From Pseudomonas oryzagri (GTDB lineage: Bacteria > Pseudomonadota > Gammaproteobacteria > Pseudomonadales > Pseudomonadaceae), in assembly GCF_020831405.1 (NCBI RefSeq), contig NZ_JAJHPU010000015.1, forward strand, positions 124,001-188,000: 64,000 bases of DNA, in the 5' to 3' direction. Positions 31,677 through 41,373 of this stretch are shown here, piece after piece. The translations under genes were made by a program, and so were the position numbers. Each line of letters starts with the position of its first letter. Position 1 is the first letter of the stretch. The notes beneath the pieces are model-generated. The model saw only the letters and a list, made by a program, of their open reading frames with translations. It was not told the DNA's origin and ran no database searches.

Positions 31677-32426
31677 TCAGATCACCTTCGCTTCGTTCTT
31701 CAGTTTCTCGACCAGTTCGGCCACCGACTTGACCTTGATCCCGGCGCTGCGGGTAGCCGGCGCTTCGACCTTGAGGGTCTTCACGGTCGAGACGGTGGAC
31801 ACGCCGAGGGCTTCGGGAGTCAGCACGTCGAGCGGCTTCTTCTTGGCCTTCATGATGTTCGGAAGCGAGGCATAGCGCGGCTCGTTGAGGCGCAGGTCGG
31901 TGGTGACGATGGCCGGCAGTTTCAGCGCAACGGTCTGCAGGCCGCCGTCGATCTCGCGGGTGACGTTGGCTTTGCCATCGGCGATCTCGACCTTGGAGGC
32001 GAAGGTGCCCTGGGCGAAGCCGGTCAGCGCGGCGAGCATCTGGCCGGTCTGGTTGTTGTCGCTGTCGATGGCCTGCTTGCCGAGGATCACCAGCTGCGGC
32101 TGTTCCTTGTCGACCACGGCCTTGAGCAGCTTGGCGATGGCCAGCGAGCCCAGTTCGGCGTCGCTTTCGATCAGCACGGCGCGGTCGGCGCCGAGGGCCA
32201 GGGCGGTGCGCAGTTGCTCCTGAGCAGCGGCAGGACCTACGGAGACCACCACCACTTCGCTGGCGATGCCCTTTTCCTTCAGGCGCACGGCTTCCTCGAC
32301 GGCGATCTCGCAGAAGGGGTTCATGGCCATCTTGACGTTGGCCAGGTCGACGCCGGAGTTGTCCGCCTTGACGCGGACCTTGACGTTGTAATCGACCACG
32401 CGTTTTACCGCGACCAGTATCTTCAT
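31677..32426 (-). CDS. etfB: Electron transfer flavoprotein beta subunit
   Basis: 249 residues. [20 protein letters not shown] is the classical EtfB start. AMP/FAD-binding segments include [20 protein letters not shown], and the acyl-CoA dehydrogenase recognition loop reads [20 protein letters not shown] with [10 protein letters not shown]. It starts 23 bp after livM, so it probably shares the transporter transcript. Confidence 0.96.
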   Translation of the reverse strand: MKILVAVKRVVDYNVKVRVKADNSGVDLANVKMAMNPFCEIAVEEAVRLKEKGIASEVVVVSVGPAAAQEQLRTALALGADRAVLIESDAELGSLAIAKLLKAVVDKEQPQLVILGKQAIDSDNNQTGQMLAALTGFAQGTFASKVEIADGKANVTREIDGGLQTVALKLPAIVTTDLRLNEPRYASLPNIMKAKKKPLDVLTPEALGVSTVSTVKTLKVEAPATRSAGIKVKSVAELVEKLKNEAKVI

Positions 32427-32449
32427 CGTTTCTCTTCTCTATCGGGAGT

Positions 32450-33454
32450 TCACTTGAAGTTGCGCCGCACCAGCTTGCGCAGCCAGCCGACGATGCCGGC
32501 GCGGAACAGCAGCACGCAGAGCACGAAGATCACGCCGAGGATCACGTGCACCCAGTCGCCCAGAGGGCCGTTGGACAGGTAGCTCTGCAGGGTCACCACC
32601 ACACCGGCGCCGACCAGCGGGCCGAGCACGGTGCCGACGCCGCCGAGCAGGGTCATCAGGATCACCTCGCCGGACATGTGCCAGTGCGCGTCGGTCAGCG
32701 AGGCGAGCTGGAACACCACCGTCTTGGTCGCCCCGGCCAGGCCGGTGAGGGTCGCCGAGATGACGAAGGCCAACAGCTTGTGGGCGGCGACGTTGTAGCC
32801 GAGCGAAATGGCGCGCGGCTCATTGTCGCGGATCGCCTTGAGCACCTGGCCGTAGGGCGAGTGGATGGTGCGCTGGATCACCGCGAAGCCGAACACGAAC
32901 ACCGCAAGCACGAAGTAGTACATCGCCAGGTTGCTCGACAGGTCGATCAGGCCGAACAGGTGGCCGCGCGGCACGCCCTGCAGACCGTTCTCGCCGCCGG
33001 TGAAGGGCGCCTGCACGTAGACGAAGAACACCAGCTGGGCCAGCGCCAGGGTGATCATGGCGAAGTAGATGCCCTGACGGCGGATCGCCAAGAGGCCAAA
33101 GCCCAGGCCGAGCACCCCGGACGCCACGGTGCCGGCGAGGATGCCCAGCTCGGTGGACAGCCCCGAGTACTGGCTGAGCAGGTAGCCGGTGACGTAGCCG
33201 CCGGTGGCCAGGAAGGCGGCGTGGCCGAAGGACAGCAGCCCCGCGTAGCCGAGCAGCAGGTTGAAGGCGCAGGCGAACAGGGCGAAGCACAACAGCTTCA
33301 TCAGGAACACCGGGTAGATCGCCAGCGGCGCGACCAGCGCCACGCCGAGCAGCGCCAGGCAGAATCCGACCCTGCGGCGCCGGGCGGCGCGCATGCGCTC
33401 CTGCTCCACGCTCGGCTGCAGCGCGGCCAGCGGAAGGTTCTCGACACTCGACAT
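32450..33454 (-). CDS. livM: Branched-chain-type ABC transporter permease LivM
   Basis: 334 residues, about nine TM helices, with LLGYAGLLSFGHAAFLATGG (the LivM signature) and the conserved cytoplasmic RTIHSPYGQVLKAIRDNEPR loop. The start is set at ATG 33454 because AAGGAGG lies 7 nt upstream. The in-frame GTG at 33460 sits almost on top of the ribosome site and overlaps the livH stop. Confidence 0.93.
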   Translation of the reverse strand: MSSVENLPLAALQPSVEQERMRAARRRRVGFCLALLGVALVAPLAIYPVFLMKLLCFALFACAFNLLLGYAGLLSFGHAAFLATGGYVTGYLLSQYSGLSTELGILAGTVASGVLGLGFGLLAIRRQGIYFAMITLALAQLVFFVYVQAPFTGGENGLQGVPRGHLFGLIDLSSNLAMYYFVLAVFVFGFAVIQRTIHSPYGQVLKAIRDNEPRAISLGYNVAAHKLLAFVISATLTGLAGATKTVVFQLASLTDAHWHMSGEVILMTLLGGVGTVLGPLVGAGVVVTLQSYLSNGPLGDWVHVILGVIFVLCVLLFRAGIVGWLRKLVRRNFK

Positions 33455-33456
33455 GC

Positions 33457-34344
33457 TCACGCCTCCTTACCGAACAGTCCCGCAGGACGGAACAACAGGA
33501 CGATCACCATGACCAGGAACACCACGGTGCTGGCCGCCTGCGGATAGAACACCTTGGTCAGGCCCTCGATCAGGCCCATGGCCAGGCCGGTGACGATGGC
33601 GCCCATGATCGAGCCCATGCCGCCGATCACCACCACGGCGAACACCACGATCAAGAGGTTGGCGCCCATGGTCGGGCTGACCGGGTAGATGGGCGCGGCG
33701 AGCACCCCGGCGAAAGCGGCCAGCGCCACGCCGTAGCCGTAGGTGAGGGTGATCAAGAGCGGCACGTTGATGCCGAAGGCCTGCATCAGCTTGGGGTTCT
33801 CGGTGCCGGCGCGCAGGTAGGAACCGAGGCGCGTGCGCTCGATCATGAACCAGGTGGCGAAGCACACCACCAACGCGGCGACCACCACCCAGGCGCGGTA
33901 GCCGGGCAGGAACATGAAGCCGAGGTTGACGCCGCCCTTGAGCAGGTCGGGGGTCGGGTAGGAGGCGCCGGAGACGCCGAACAGCTTGACGAAGCCGCCC
34001 TCGAGGATCAGCGCCAGGCCGAAGGTCAGCAGCAGCCCGTACAGGTGGTCCTCGCCGGCGATGCGGCGCAGCAGGTGGCGCTCGATGGCCATGCCGAGCG
34101 CGCCGACCACCAAAGGCGAGAGCACCAGCGCCATCCAGTAATTGACGCCCAGGTGCTGGAGGCCGAGCAGCGCGGCGAAGGCGCCGAGCATGTACAGCGC
34201 GCCGTGGGCGAAGTTGATGATGCGCAGCAGGCCGAAGATGATCGCCAGGCCCAGGCTGAGCAGCGCGTAGAAGGCGCCGTTGATCAGGCCGAGCAGCAGC
34301 TGGCCGAGCAGCACGCCCAGCGGAATACCGAATATCAGAGTCAT
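33457..34344 (-). CDS. livH: Branched-chain-type ABC transporter permease LivH
   Basis: 295 residues, about eight TM helices. GLINGAFYALLSLGLAIIFG with LLRIINFAHGALYMLGAF is the LivH N-terminal signature, and GYGVALAAFAGVLAAPIYPV and VVIGGMGSIMGAIVTGLAMG are also typical. It pairs with LivM, whose start is 2 bp downstream. It is separated from livK by a hairpin. Confidence 0.94.
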   Translation of the reverse strand: MTLIFGIPLGVLLGQLLLGLINGAFYALLSLGLAIIFGLLRIINFAHGALYMLGAFAALLGLQHLGVNYWMALVLSPLVVGALGMAIERHLLRRIAGEDHLYGLLLTFGLALILEGGFVKLFGVSGASYPTPDLLKGGVNLGFMFLPGYRAWVVVAALVVCFATWFMIERTRLGSYLRAGTENPKLMQAFGINVPLLITLTYGYGVALAAFAGVLAAPIYPVSPTMGANLLIVVFAVVVIGGMGSIMGAIVTGLAMGLIEGLTKVFYPQAASTVVFLVMVIVLLFRPAGLFGKEA

Positions 34345-34402
34345 GAGTCACCACCCACAGGAAGTCCGCGACACCCGGCCGCGCGGGCCGGGTGGATGGC
34401 TC

Positions 34403-34425
34403 GCTCCCGCGCCGCGCGCGGGAGC
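34403..34425 (-). other. Intercistronic hairpin between livK and livH
   Basis: GCTCCCGCGC (34403-34412) pairs with GCGCGGGAGC (34416-34425) around CGC. It sits directly after the livK stop without a T-run, and probably protects the binding-protein message. Confidence 0.5.
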
Positions 34426-34435
34426 CGGCGGTCGA

Positions 34436-35659
34436 TCAGTTCTTCGCCACCTTGTTGACCAGCTTGCACTGGCTGTCGGCCAGCGGGCGGTAGGCCTGGT
34501 CGCCCGGGATGGTGCTGAGGACCTTGTAGAGGTCCCACTCGCCCTTGGACTCGGCCGGGGTCTTCACCTGCACCAGGTACATGTCGTGGACCATGCGGCC
34601 GTCCTCGCGGATCTTGCCGCCCTTGGCGAACATGTCGTTGATCGGGGTTTCCGCCATCTTGGCGCGCACGGTCTTGGTGTCGTCGCTGCCGGTGGCCTTG
34701 ACCGCGTTCAGGTAGTGCATGGTCGCCGAGTAGACGCCGGCCTGGGCCATGGTCGGCATGCTGCCGAAACGCGCGTGGTAGCGCTTGGCCCAGGCGCGGG
34801 TCTCGTCGTTCATGTCCCAGTACCAGCCGGTGGTCAGCTTCAGGCCCTGGGTGACCTCCAGGCCCATGGCGTGGATGTCGTTGAGGAACACCACCATGCC
34901 GGCCAGCTGCTGGCCGGACTGGGTGACGCCGAACTGGCTGGCGGTCTTCAGCGCGTTGACGGTGTCGGCGCCGGCGTTGGCCAGGGCGACCACCTGGGCG
35001 CCGGAGCCCTGGGCCTGCAGCACGTAGGAGGAGAAGTCGGTGCTGGGGAACGGGTGGCGTACCGAGCCGAGCACCTCGCCGCCGCCCTCCTTGACCACCT
35101 TGCTGATGTCGGCCTCCATGGCGTGGCCGAAGGCGTAGTCGGCGGTCAGCAGGTACCAGCTCTTGCCGCCGCCGGCCAGCACCGCCTTGGCGGTGCCGTT
35201 GGCCAGCGCGTAGGTGTCGTAGGTCCAGTGGATATGGTTGGGCGAGCAGTACTCGTTGGTGATCCCCGAGGAGGCGGCGCCGGAGATCAGCGCCAGCTTG
35301 TCGGCCTGTTCGACCACCTTGACCGCGGCCAGCACCACCGAACTGGCGACCAGGCCGGTCACCATATCGACGTTCTTCTCGTCGACCCACTGACGCACGG
35401 TGTTGGCGCCGACGTCGGGCTTGTTGAGGTCGTCGGCGTTGAACAGCACGATCTTCTTGCCGTCGACGCTGCCGCCGAAGTCCTCGACGGCCATCTTCAG
35501 GGCCTCCAGGCCGCCCGGGCCGGCGAGGTCGCGGTAGGTGCCGGACATGTCGGCGAGGTAACCGATACGGATTTCGTCGTCGCTGACCTGCGCCTGGGCG
35601 GCGCCGGCGATCAGGCTGGAGACGAGGATGGCGCTAGCAGTCTTCTGGAACAGCTTCAT
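34436..35659 (-). CDS. Branched-chain-type ABC transporter substrate-binding protein
   Basis: 407 residues with a signal peptide (MKLFQKTASAILVSSLIAGA, cut near AQA). Peripla_BP_6 fold: DEIRIGYLADMSGTYRDLAG, DMVTGLVASSVVLAAVKVVE and SGAASSGITNEYCSPNHIHW. It belongs to the Leu/Ile/Val-binding superfamily, but this branch also includes proteins for carboxylates and amides. Leucine or a leucine-derived acid is an inference from the shared LiuR-like site and the etf genes. Confidence 0.9.
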   Translation of the reverse strand: MKLFQKTASAILVSSLIAGAAQAQVSDDEIRIGYLADMSGTYRDLAGPGGLEALKMAVEDFGGSVDGKKIVLFNADDLNKPDVGANTVRQWVDEKNVDMVTGLVASSVVLAAVKVVEQADKLALISGAASSGITNEYCSPNHIHWTYDTYALANGTAKAVLAGGGKSWYLLTADYAFGHAMEADISKVVKEGGGEVLGSVRHPFPSTDFSSYVLQAQGSGAQVVALANAGADTVNALKTASQFGVTQSGQQLAGMVVFLNDIHAMGLEVTQGLKLTTGWYWDMNDETRAWAKRYHARFGSMPTMAQAGVYSATMHYLNAVKATGSDDTKTVRAKMAETPINDMFAKGGKIREDGRMVHDMYLVQVKTPAESKGEWDLYKVLSTIPGDQAYRPLADSQCKLVNKVAKN

Positions 35660-35733
35660 GGTATGTACCCACTGTGCTTGGTTTTTGTTGTTGTACAGAT
35701 CGACCAGGTGTTGCGCGGCCCGCGGCCGGAGCG

Positions 35734-35760
35734 GGCGGCGTGGGGCAGAGCCACGCCGCC
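35734..35760 (-). other. Intercistronic hairpin between livF and livK
   Basis: GGCGGCGTGG (35734-35743) pairs with CCACGCCGCC (35751-35760) around a 7-nt loop. It could attenuate read-through from livF or mark a separate livK message. Confidence 0.45.
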
Positions 35761-35793
35761 GCGCGCCGGTCGCGGGGTGTTACGGGTTCGGGT

Positions 35794-36519
35794 TCAGACG
35801 CCCAGGCAGGCGTTGAGCAGCTCCTTCTTCGCCGGCAGTTGCGCGGCGCTGATCTCCTCGACGATCTGGCCGTGCTCCATCAGGTAGTGACGGTCGGCCA
35901 GCGGTGCGGCGAAGCGGAAGTTCTGCTCGACCAGGACGATGGTCAGGCCCTTGTCCTTGAGCTTGAGCAGCACCTCGCCGAGCTTCTGGACGATCACCGG
36001 GGCGAGGCCCTCGGTGATCTCGTCGAGCAGCAGCAGGTTGGCGCCGGTGCGCAGGATGCGCGCCATGGCCAGCATCTGCTGCTCGCCGCCGGACAGCCGG
36101 GTGCCTTGGCTGAAGCGCCGCTCGTAGAGGTTGGGGAACATCGCGTAGATCTCGTCGAGGCTCATGCCGCCGCTGCGCACGGTGGGCGGCAGCAGCAGGT
36201 TCTCCTCGACGTTGAGGCTGGCGAAGATGCCGCGCTCCTCCGGGCAGTAGCCGACGCCCAGGCGCGGGATCAGGTGCGCGGCGCTGCCGATGGTCTCGTT
36301 GCCGTTGATCATGATCGAGCCGGTGCGCCGGCCGACCAGGTTCATGATCGCGCGCAGGGTGGTGGTGCGCCCGGCGCCGTTGCGGCCGAGCAGGGTCACC
36401 AGTTCGCCGCGGCGCACCCGCATGTCGATGCCGTGGAGGATGTGCGACTCGCCGTAGAAGGCGTGCAGGTCGCTGATGCGCAGCTGCTCGAAGTCCGGAT
36501 TGGTGTGCAGGCTGGTCAT
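35794..36519 (-). CDS. livF: Branched-chain-type ABC transporter ATP-binding protein LivF, with atypical Walker A
   Basis: 241 residues from ATG 36519, which overlaps the livG stop by one base (TGATG). The signature LSGGEQQMLAMARIL, Walker B NLLLLDEITEGLAP and H-loop region IVLVEQNFRFA are normal. The P-loop reads GRNGAGRTTT: the invariant lysine is arginine (Arg51, codon CGC at 36369-36367). LivG in the same transporter keeps its lysine. Function is presumably retained through the partner ATPase; the effect of the change is inference. Confidence 0.93.
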   Translation of the reverse strand: MTSLHTNPDFEQLRISDLHAFYGESHILHGIDMRVRRGELVTLLGRNGAGRTTTLRAIMNLVGRRTGSIMINGNETIGSAAHLIPRLGVGYCPEERGIFASLNVEENLLLPPTVRSGGMSLDEIYAMFPNLYERRFSQGTRLSGGEQQMLAMARILRTGANLLLLDEITEGLAPVIVQKLGEVLLKLKDKGLTIVLVEQNFRFAAPLADRHYLMEHGQIVEEISAAQLPAKKELLNACLGV

Positions 36520-37292
36520 CAGTGCGCCTCCTCGAGAGCGGCGGCCTCGCTGCCCAGGTAGGCCTCGCGCACCTGCGGGTTGGCCGACACGGTGGCGTAG
36601 TCGCCCTCGGCGAGGATCGAGCCGCGCGCCAGCACGGTGAGGCGGTCGCACAGGCGGCTGACCACGCTGAGGTTGTGCTCGACCATCACCACGGTGCGAC
36701 CGACGGCGGCGCGGCGCACCAGGCCGACCACCATGTCGACGTCCTCGTGGCCCATGCCCTGGGTCGGCTCGTCGAGCAGCAGCACCTTGGGCTCCAGCGC
36801 CAGGGTGGTGGCCAGCTCCAGCGCCCGCTTGCGGCCGTAGGGCAGCTCGACGGTCAGGGTGTCGGCGAAGGACAGCAGGTCGACCTCGGCGAGCAGCTGC
36901 TCGGCGCGTTCGTTGAGCGCATCCAGGCAGCGCGCCGGCTTCCAGAAGTGGAAGGAGTTGCCCTCGCGCTGCTGCAGGGCCACGCGCACGTTGTCGCGCA
37001 CGCTCATGTGGCCGAACACCGCGGAGATCTGGAAGGAGCGCACCAGGCCCAGGCGGGCGATCTCGTTGGGCTTCATGCCGGTGATCGGCTTGCCGTAGTA
37101 GAGGATCTCGCCGCGGGTCGGGGTGAGGAACTTGGTGAGCAGGTTGAAGACGGTGGTCTTGCCGGCCCCGTTGGGACCGATCAGCGCGTGGATGTGGCCG
37201 CTGCGTACACGCAGATCGACCGAATCGACCGCCGTGAAACCGCGGAATTCCTTGGTCAGGCCGCGTGTTTCCAGCACGAACTCTGGTGCCAT
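36519..37292 (-). CDS. livG: Branched-chain-type ABC transporter ATP-binding protein LivG
   Basis: 257 residues. Walker A IGPNGAGKTTVFNLL, the LivG-type signature region LPYGRKRALELATTLALEPK, Walker B VLLLDEPTQGM and C-terminal YLGSEAA. First gene of the run livG-livF-SBP-livH-livM-etfB-etfA, with a LiuR-like palindrome 57 bp upstream. Confidence 0.93.
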   Translation of the reverse strand: MAPEFVLETRGLTKEFRGFTAVDSVDLRVRSGHIHALIGPNGAGKTTVFNLLTKFLTPTRGEILYYGKPITGMKPNEIARLGLVRSFQISAVFGHMSVRDNVRVALQQREGNSFHFWKPARCLDALNERAEQLLAEVDLLSFADTLTVELPYGRKRALELATTLALEPKVLLLDEPTQGMGHEDVDMVVGLVRRAAVGRTVVMVEHNLSVVSRLCDRLTVLARGSILAEGDYATVSANPQVREAYLGSEAAALEEAH

Positions 37293-37348
37293 GGGGTGCC
37301 CTCTAACCTTGATTGTTTTTGTTGGATGAGGCGCAGGCCGGGGAGGCC

Positions 37349-37364
37349 TTGACGTTTACGTTAA
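37349..37364. promoter_or_regulatory. LiuR-like operator before livG
   Basis: TTGACGTTTACGTTAA fits TTNACGTNNACGTNAA, the same 16-bp pattern as the palindrome before liuA at 40012. It lies in the otherwise empty livG leader. The pattern resembles what I recall of LiuR sites in gamma-proteobacteria, and a LiuR gene is in this window. Confidence 0.6.
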
Positions 37365-37413
37365 CAGCACAAAGCGACGCCCGGCAAGCACCCGCCATGC
37401 GCCTTTTGCAGGG

Positions 37414-38007
37414 TCAGTCACGCGGTGCGCGCGGCACCCGGCCCATCAGGTAGAACTCGTCGTTGGGCGGAGTGCCGGCCAGCGACACCAGGCGGTTGGA
37501 CTGGCTGAAGAAGGCGGCGATGGCGCCGATGTCCCAGATGTCGTCCAGGCTGAAGCCGACGCTCGTCAGCCGCGCCTGCCAGGCGTCGTCGAGCACGCCG
37601 TGCGCGAAGGAGAGGTACAGGGCGAAGTCGAGCATGGTCCGCTGGCGCTCGCCGATGGCGGCGCTGCGGTGGTTGACGGCGATCTGGTCGGCCAGGTGCG
37701 GCTGCTTGCTGTAGATGCGCAGCAGCGCGCCGTGCGCCACCACGCAGTACAGGCAGCCGTGGCGGGCGCTGGTGGCCACCACGATCATCTCCTTCTCGGC
37801 CAGGGTCAGGCTGTCGGATTCGCGCTCCATCAGCGCGTCGTGGTAGGCGAAGAAGGCGCGGAACTCCTCCGGGCGGTGCGCCAGCATCAGGAACACGTTG
37901 GGCACGAAGCCGGCGCGCTCCTGCACGGCAAGGATGCGCTCGCGCAGGTCGGGCGGCAGGTCGTCGAGGGATTCGGGGACGGGGAAACGGCTGATCGCGG
38001 CGGTCAT
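37414..38007 (-). CDS. AhpD-like peroxidase-related (carboxymuconolactone decarboxylase superfamily) protein
   Basis: 197 residues from ATG 38007 (GAAGGA 7 nt upstream; an alternative ATG is at 38022). The AhpD-type redox motif CLYCVVAHGALLR is in the middle, preceded by LTLAEKEMIVVATSARHGC. This is the 'uncharacterised peroxidase-related enzyme' subgroup, usually about 190 residues. It may protect against peroxides made during acyl-CoA oxidation; that role is inference from location next to the liu block. Confidence 0.85.
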   Translation of the reverse strand: MTAAISRFPVPESLDDLPPDLRERILAVQERAGFVPNVFLMLAHRPEEFRAFFAYHDALMERESDSLTLAEKEMIVVATSARHGCLYCVVAHGALLRIYSKQPHLADQIAVNHRSAAIGERQRTMLDFALYLSFAHGVLDDAWQARLTSVGFSLDDIWDIGAIAAFFSQSNRLVSLAGTPPNDEFYLMGRVPRAPRD

Positions 38008-38035
38008 GCAATGGTCCTTCATCTATCAGTTTGAT

Positions 38036-38225
38036 GGTGCCCACGCTCCCGCGTGGGCACCCGGTCCGGGCGCTCCTGCGCCCTTCGTCGAGCACGGCGG
38101 GAGGGACGCGGAGCGTCCGGGCGGCGTTCCCACGCGGAGCGTGGGAACGATCAGCAAGGGGCCGGGAGTGAGGGCGAGCGGGCTGACCACCCTCTCCCCG
38201 CCCCTCTCCCGCCCGCGGGAGAGGG
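38036..38225. repeat. Palindromic repeat cluster (4): GTGCCCACGC family
   Basis: Three perfect hairpins: GTGCCCACGCTCCCGCGTGG followed by GCAC (38037-38060), CGTTCCCACGC/GCGTGGGAACG (38124-38149) and CCCTCTCCCGC/GCGGGAGAGGG (38202-38225). The first unit recurs between liuA and liuB at 41374. The cluster separates two minus-strand genes and may end transcription of the acyl-CoA synthetase gene. Confidence 0.7.
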
Positions 38226-38237
38226 TGTACGCACCGC

Positions 38238-39917
38238 TCAGTGCGAATTGATACCCAGCTCCACCACGCTGATCTCGCGCATGCGGAACTTCTGCACCTT
38301 GCCGCTGATGGTCATCGGGAAGTCGTCGACGAACTTCACGTGGCGCGGGATCTTGAAGTGGGCGATGCGCCCCTTGCAGAACTCGCGCAGCGCCTCGCCC
38401 TCGACCTTGTGCCCCGGATGCAGCTTGACCCAGGCGACGATCTCCTCGCCGTACTTGCTGTCCGGCACGCCGATCACCTGCACGTCGGCCACCGCCTCGT
38501 GGGTGAACAGGAACTCCTCGATCTCGCGCGGGTACACGTTCTCGCCGCCGCGGATGATCATGTCCTTGTTGCGGCCGACGATCTTGATGTAGCCCTCCTC
38601 GTCCATCGTCGCCAGGTCGCCGGTGTGCATCCAGCGCGCGCCGTCGATGGCCTCGCGGGTCGCCTCCGGGTTGTTCCAGTAGCCGAGCATCACGCTGTAG
38701 CCACGGGTGCACAGCTCGCCGATCTGCCCGCGCGGCAGCACGCGGCCGTGCTCGTCGACGATCTTGCTCTCCAGGTGCGGCTGGGTGCGGCCGACGCTGG
38801 TGACGCGGCGCTCCAGATCGTCGGCAGGACCCGTCTGGGTGGACACCGGGCTGGTCTCGGTCATCCCGTAGGCGATCTGCACCTCGCTCATGTGCAGCTC
38901 ATTGATCACCCGCTTCATCACCTCGATCGGACAGGTGGCGCCGGCCATGATGCCGGTGCGCAGGCTGGACAGATCCATGCCGCCGCGCTCGGGATGGTCG
39001 AGCATGGCGATGAACATGGTCGGCACGCCGTACAGCGCGGTGGCGCGCTCCTCGGCCACCGCCTGCAGGGCGGCCAGCGGCTCGAAGGCGGCGCTCGGGT
39101 AGATCATCGTGCTGCCGTGGGTCAGGCAGCCGAGGTTGCCCATCACCATGCCGAAGCAGTGGTACAGCGGCACCGGGATGACCAGGCGGTCCTGCTCGGT
39201 GAGGCCGAGGCTCTCGCCGACCATGAAGCCGTTGTTGAGGATGTTGTAGTGGCTGAGGGTGGCGCCCTTGGGGAAGCCGGTGGTGCCGGAGGTGTACTGG
39301 ATGTTGATCGGCTCGTCGAACTGCAAGAGCTCGCCGCGCTCGCGCAGCTGCTCGGGGCCGACATCCACGGCCATCGCCTGTAGGCGCTGCCAGCCGAGCA
39401 TGCCGTCGGCCGGCTGCCTGCCGAGGCTGATCACCCCGCGCAGCTCGGGGAGCATGTGGCTGTGCAGGGCGCCCAGCGCGCTGGGCGCCAGCTCCGGCAG
39501 CAGCTCGCCGAGCATCGCATGGTAGTCGGAGGTCTTGAACGCGTCGGCGCAGATCAGCCAGCGACAGCCGGACTGCTTGAGCGCGTACTCGAGTTCGTTG
39601 AGGCGGTAGGCGGGGTTGATGTTGACCAGGATGACGCCGGCCTTGGCGCTGGCGAACTGGGTGATGCACCACTCGGCGCAGTTGGGCGACCAGATGCCCA
39701 GCCGCTCGCCGGGCTGCAGACCGAGGGCGATGAACGCCCGCGCGCAGCGGTCGACCGCCTCGGCCAGCTCGCTCCAGGTGTAGCGCAGGCCCTGGTGACG
39801 AACGATCAGCGCATCGCGTTGAGGGAAGCGGGCCACCGTGCGGTCGAAGGCCGCGCCGATGGTCATGGCCAGCAGGTCTTTGTCCTGCGGGCCGCAGGTG
39901 TAGCTCGGAAGACTCAT
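38238..39917 (-). CDS. AMP-binding acyl-CoA synthetase
   Basis: 559 residues from ATG 39917 ([20 protein letters not shown]). Adenylation motifs: A3 [19 protein letters not shown]5 [11 protein letters not shown]8 [20 protein letters not shown] and the C-terminal catalytic lysine in TISGKVQKF. It activates a medium or branched carboxylate to its CoA thioester. Divergent from liuA across a LiuR-like palindrome, so activation of isovalerate or a related acid for the liu pathway is likely but unproven. Confidence 0.92.
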   Translation of the reverse strand: MSLPSYTCGPQDKDLLAMTIGAAFDRTVARFPQRDALIVRHQGLRYTWSELAEAVDRCARAFIALGLQPGERLGIWSPNCAEWCITQFASAKAGVILVNINPAYRLNELEYALKQSGCRWLICADAFKTSDYHAMLGELLPELAPSALGALHSHMLPELRGVISLGRQPADGMLGWQRLQAMAVDVGPEQLRERGELLQFDEPINIQYTSGTTGFPKGATLSHYNILNNGFMVGESLGLTEQDRLVIPVPLYHCFGMVMGNLGCLTHGSTMIYPSAAFEPLAALQAVAEERATALYGVPTMFIAMLDHPERGGMDLSSLRTGIMAGATCPIEVMKRVINELHMSEVQIAYGMTETSPVSTQTGPADDLERRVTSVGRTQPHLESKIVDEHGRVLPRGQIGELCTRGYSVMLGYWNNPEATREAIDGARWMHTGDLATMDEEGYIKIVGRNKDMIIRGGENVYPREIEEFLFTHEAVADVQVIGVPDSKYGEEIVAWVKLHPGHKVEGEALREFCKGRIAHFKIPRHVKFVDDFPMTISGKVQKFRMREISVVELGINSH

Positions 39918-40011
39918 AGGATCCCTCAGTCTTATGTTTGTTATGAGGTTTGTACTTCTGAGTTTGCGCTCCCGACGGCGGTCTGTGTGTTGACAGTCGT
40001 CGCGGGGTTTG

Positions 40012-40027
40012 TTTACGTTAACGTAAA
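40012..40027. promoter_or_regulatory. LiuR-like operator between the acyl-CoA synthetase gene and liuA
   Basis: TTTACGTTAACGTAAA is a perfect 16-bp palindrome, 95 bp from the synthetase start and 175 bp from the liuA start. A MerR-type LiuR dimer bound here could control both divergent genes. Confidence 0.7.
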
Positions 40028-40201
40028 GGTGATGCACTGACAAGCCACCGCGAAATCCCCTGGCAGACGCATCGGCGCTAAGCTGGAAGGCAGCTCCCAG
40101 GGGCGGGATGGCAGGTCGGTGCGAGCACCGCCAGCGCCCGGCGCGGCGGTCACCGAGCGACCCCGCAAACCGCACAATACAAGACAGACAAAGGTGGTTC
40201 C

Positions 40202-41365
40202 ATGACGTACTCGAGCCTCAACTTCGCCCTCGGCGAAACCATCGACATGCTGCGCGACCAGGTCAGCGCCTTCGTGGCCAGCGAGCTGGCGCCGCGCGCC
40301 GCCGAGATCGACGCCACCAACACCTTCCCGATGGACATGTGGCGCAAGTTCGGCGAGATGGGCCTCTTGGGCATCACCGTGCCCGAGGAGTACGGCGGCG
40401 CCGGCATGGGCTACCTGGCCCACGTAGTGGCCATGGAAGAGATCAGCCGCGCCTCGGCGTCGGTCGCCCTGTCCTACGGCGCCCACTCCAACCTGTGCGT
40501 CAACCAGATCAAGCGCAACGGCACCGACGCGCAGAAGGCCAAGTACCTGCCCAAGCTGATCAGCGGCGAGCACGTCGGCGCGCTGGCGATGAGCGAGCCC
40601 AACGCCGGCTCCGACGTGGTCTCCATGAAGCTGCGCGCGGATAAGAAAGGCGACCGCTTCGTCCTCAACGGCAGCAAGACCTGGATCACCAACGGTCCGG
40701 ACGCCAACACCTACGTGATCTACGCCAAGACCGACCTGGACAAGGGCCCGCACGGCATCACCGCGTTCATCGTCGAGCGCGACTGGAAGGGTTTCTCGCG
40801 CGGCAGCAAGTTCGACAAGCTGGGCATGCGCGGCTCCAACACCTGCGAGCTGTTCTTCGACGACGTCGAGGTGCCGGAGGAGAACGTCCTCGGCCAGCTC
40901 AACGGCGGTGTGCGCGTACTGATGAGCGGTCTGGACTACGAGCGCGTGGTGCTCGCCGGCGGTCCGACCGGCATCATGCAGGCCTGCCTGGACGTGGTGG
41001 TGCCCTACGTCCACGACCGCAAGCAGTTCGGCCAGAGCATCGGCGAGTTCCAGTTCATCCAGGGCAAGGTCGCCGACATGTACACCCAACTCAACGCCAG
41101 CCGCGCCTACCTCTATACGGTGGCGCAGGCGTGCGATCGCGGCGAGACCACCCGCAAGGACGCCGCCGGGGTGATCCTCTACACCGCCGAGAACGCCACC
41201 CAGATGGCCCTGCAGGCGATCCAGATCCTCGGCGGCAACGGCTACATCAACGAGTTCCCCACCGGGCGCCTGCTGCGCGACGCCAAGCTCTACGAGATCG
41301 GCGCCGGCACCAGCGAGATCCGCCGCATGCTGATCGGCCGCGAGCTGTTCAACGAGACCAAGTAA
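40202..41365 (+). CDS. liuA: Isovaleryl-CoA dehydrogenase
   Basis: 387 residues. Acyl-CoA dehydrogenase fold with [20 protein letters not shown] and [20 protein letters not shown]. The catalytic glutamate is in the position used by isovaleryl-CoA dehydrogenases, in [14 protein letters not shown] (Glu247), not in the usual C-terminal position, which supports the substrate call. It oxidises isovaleryl-CoA to 3-methylcrotonyl-CoA, passing electrons to ETF. First gene of the plus-strand liu run. Confidence 0.95.
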   Translation: MTYSSLNFALGETIDMLRDQVSAFVASELAPRAAEIDATNTFPMDMWRKFGEMGLLGITVPEEYGGAGMGYLAHVVAMEEISRASASVALSYGAHSNLCVNQIKRNGTDAQKAKYLPKLISGEHVGALAMSEPNAGSDVVSMKLRADKKGDRFVLNGSKTWITNGPDANTYVIYAKTDLDKGPHGITAFIVERDWKGFSRGSKFDKLGMRGSNTCELFFDDVEVPEENVLGQLNGGVRVLMSGLDYERVVLAGGPTGIMQACLDVVVPYVHDRKQFGQSIGEFQFIQGKVADMYTQLNASRAYLYTVAQACDRGETTRKDAAGVILYTAENATQMALQAIQILGGNGYINEFPTGRLLRDAKLYEIGAGTSEIRRMLIGRELFNETK

Positions 41366-41373
41366 GCACGATG

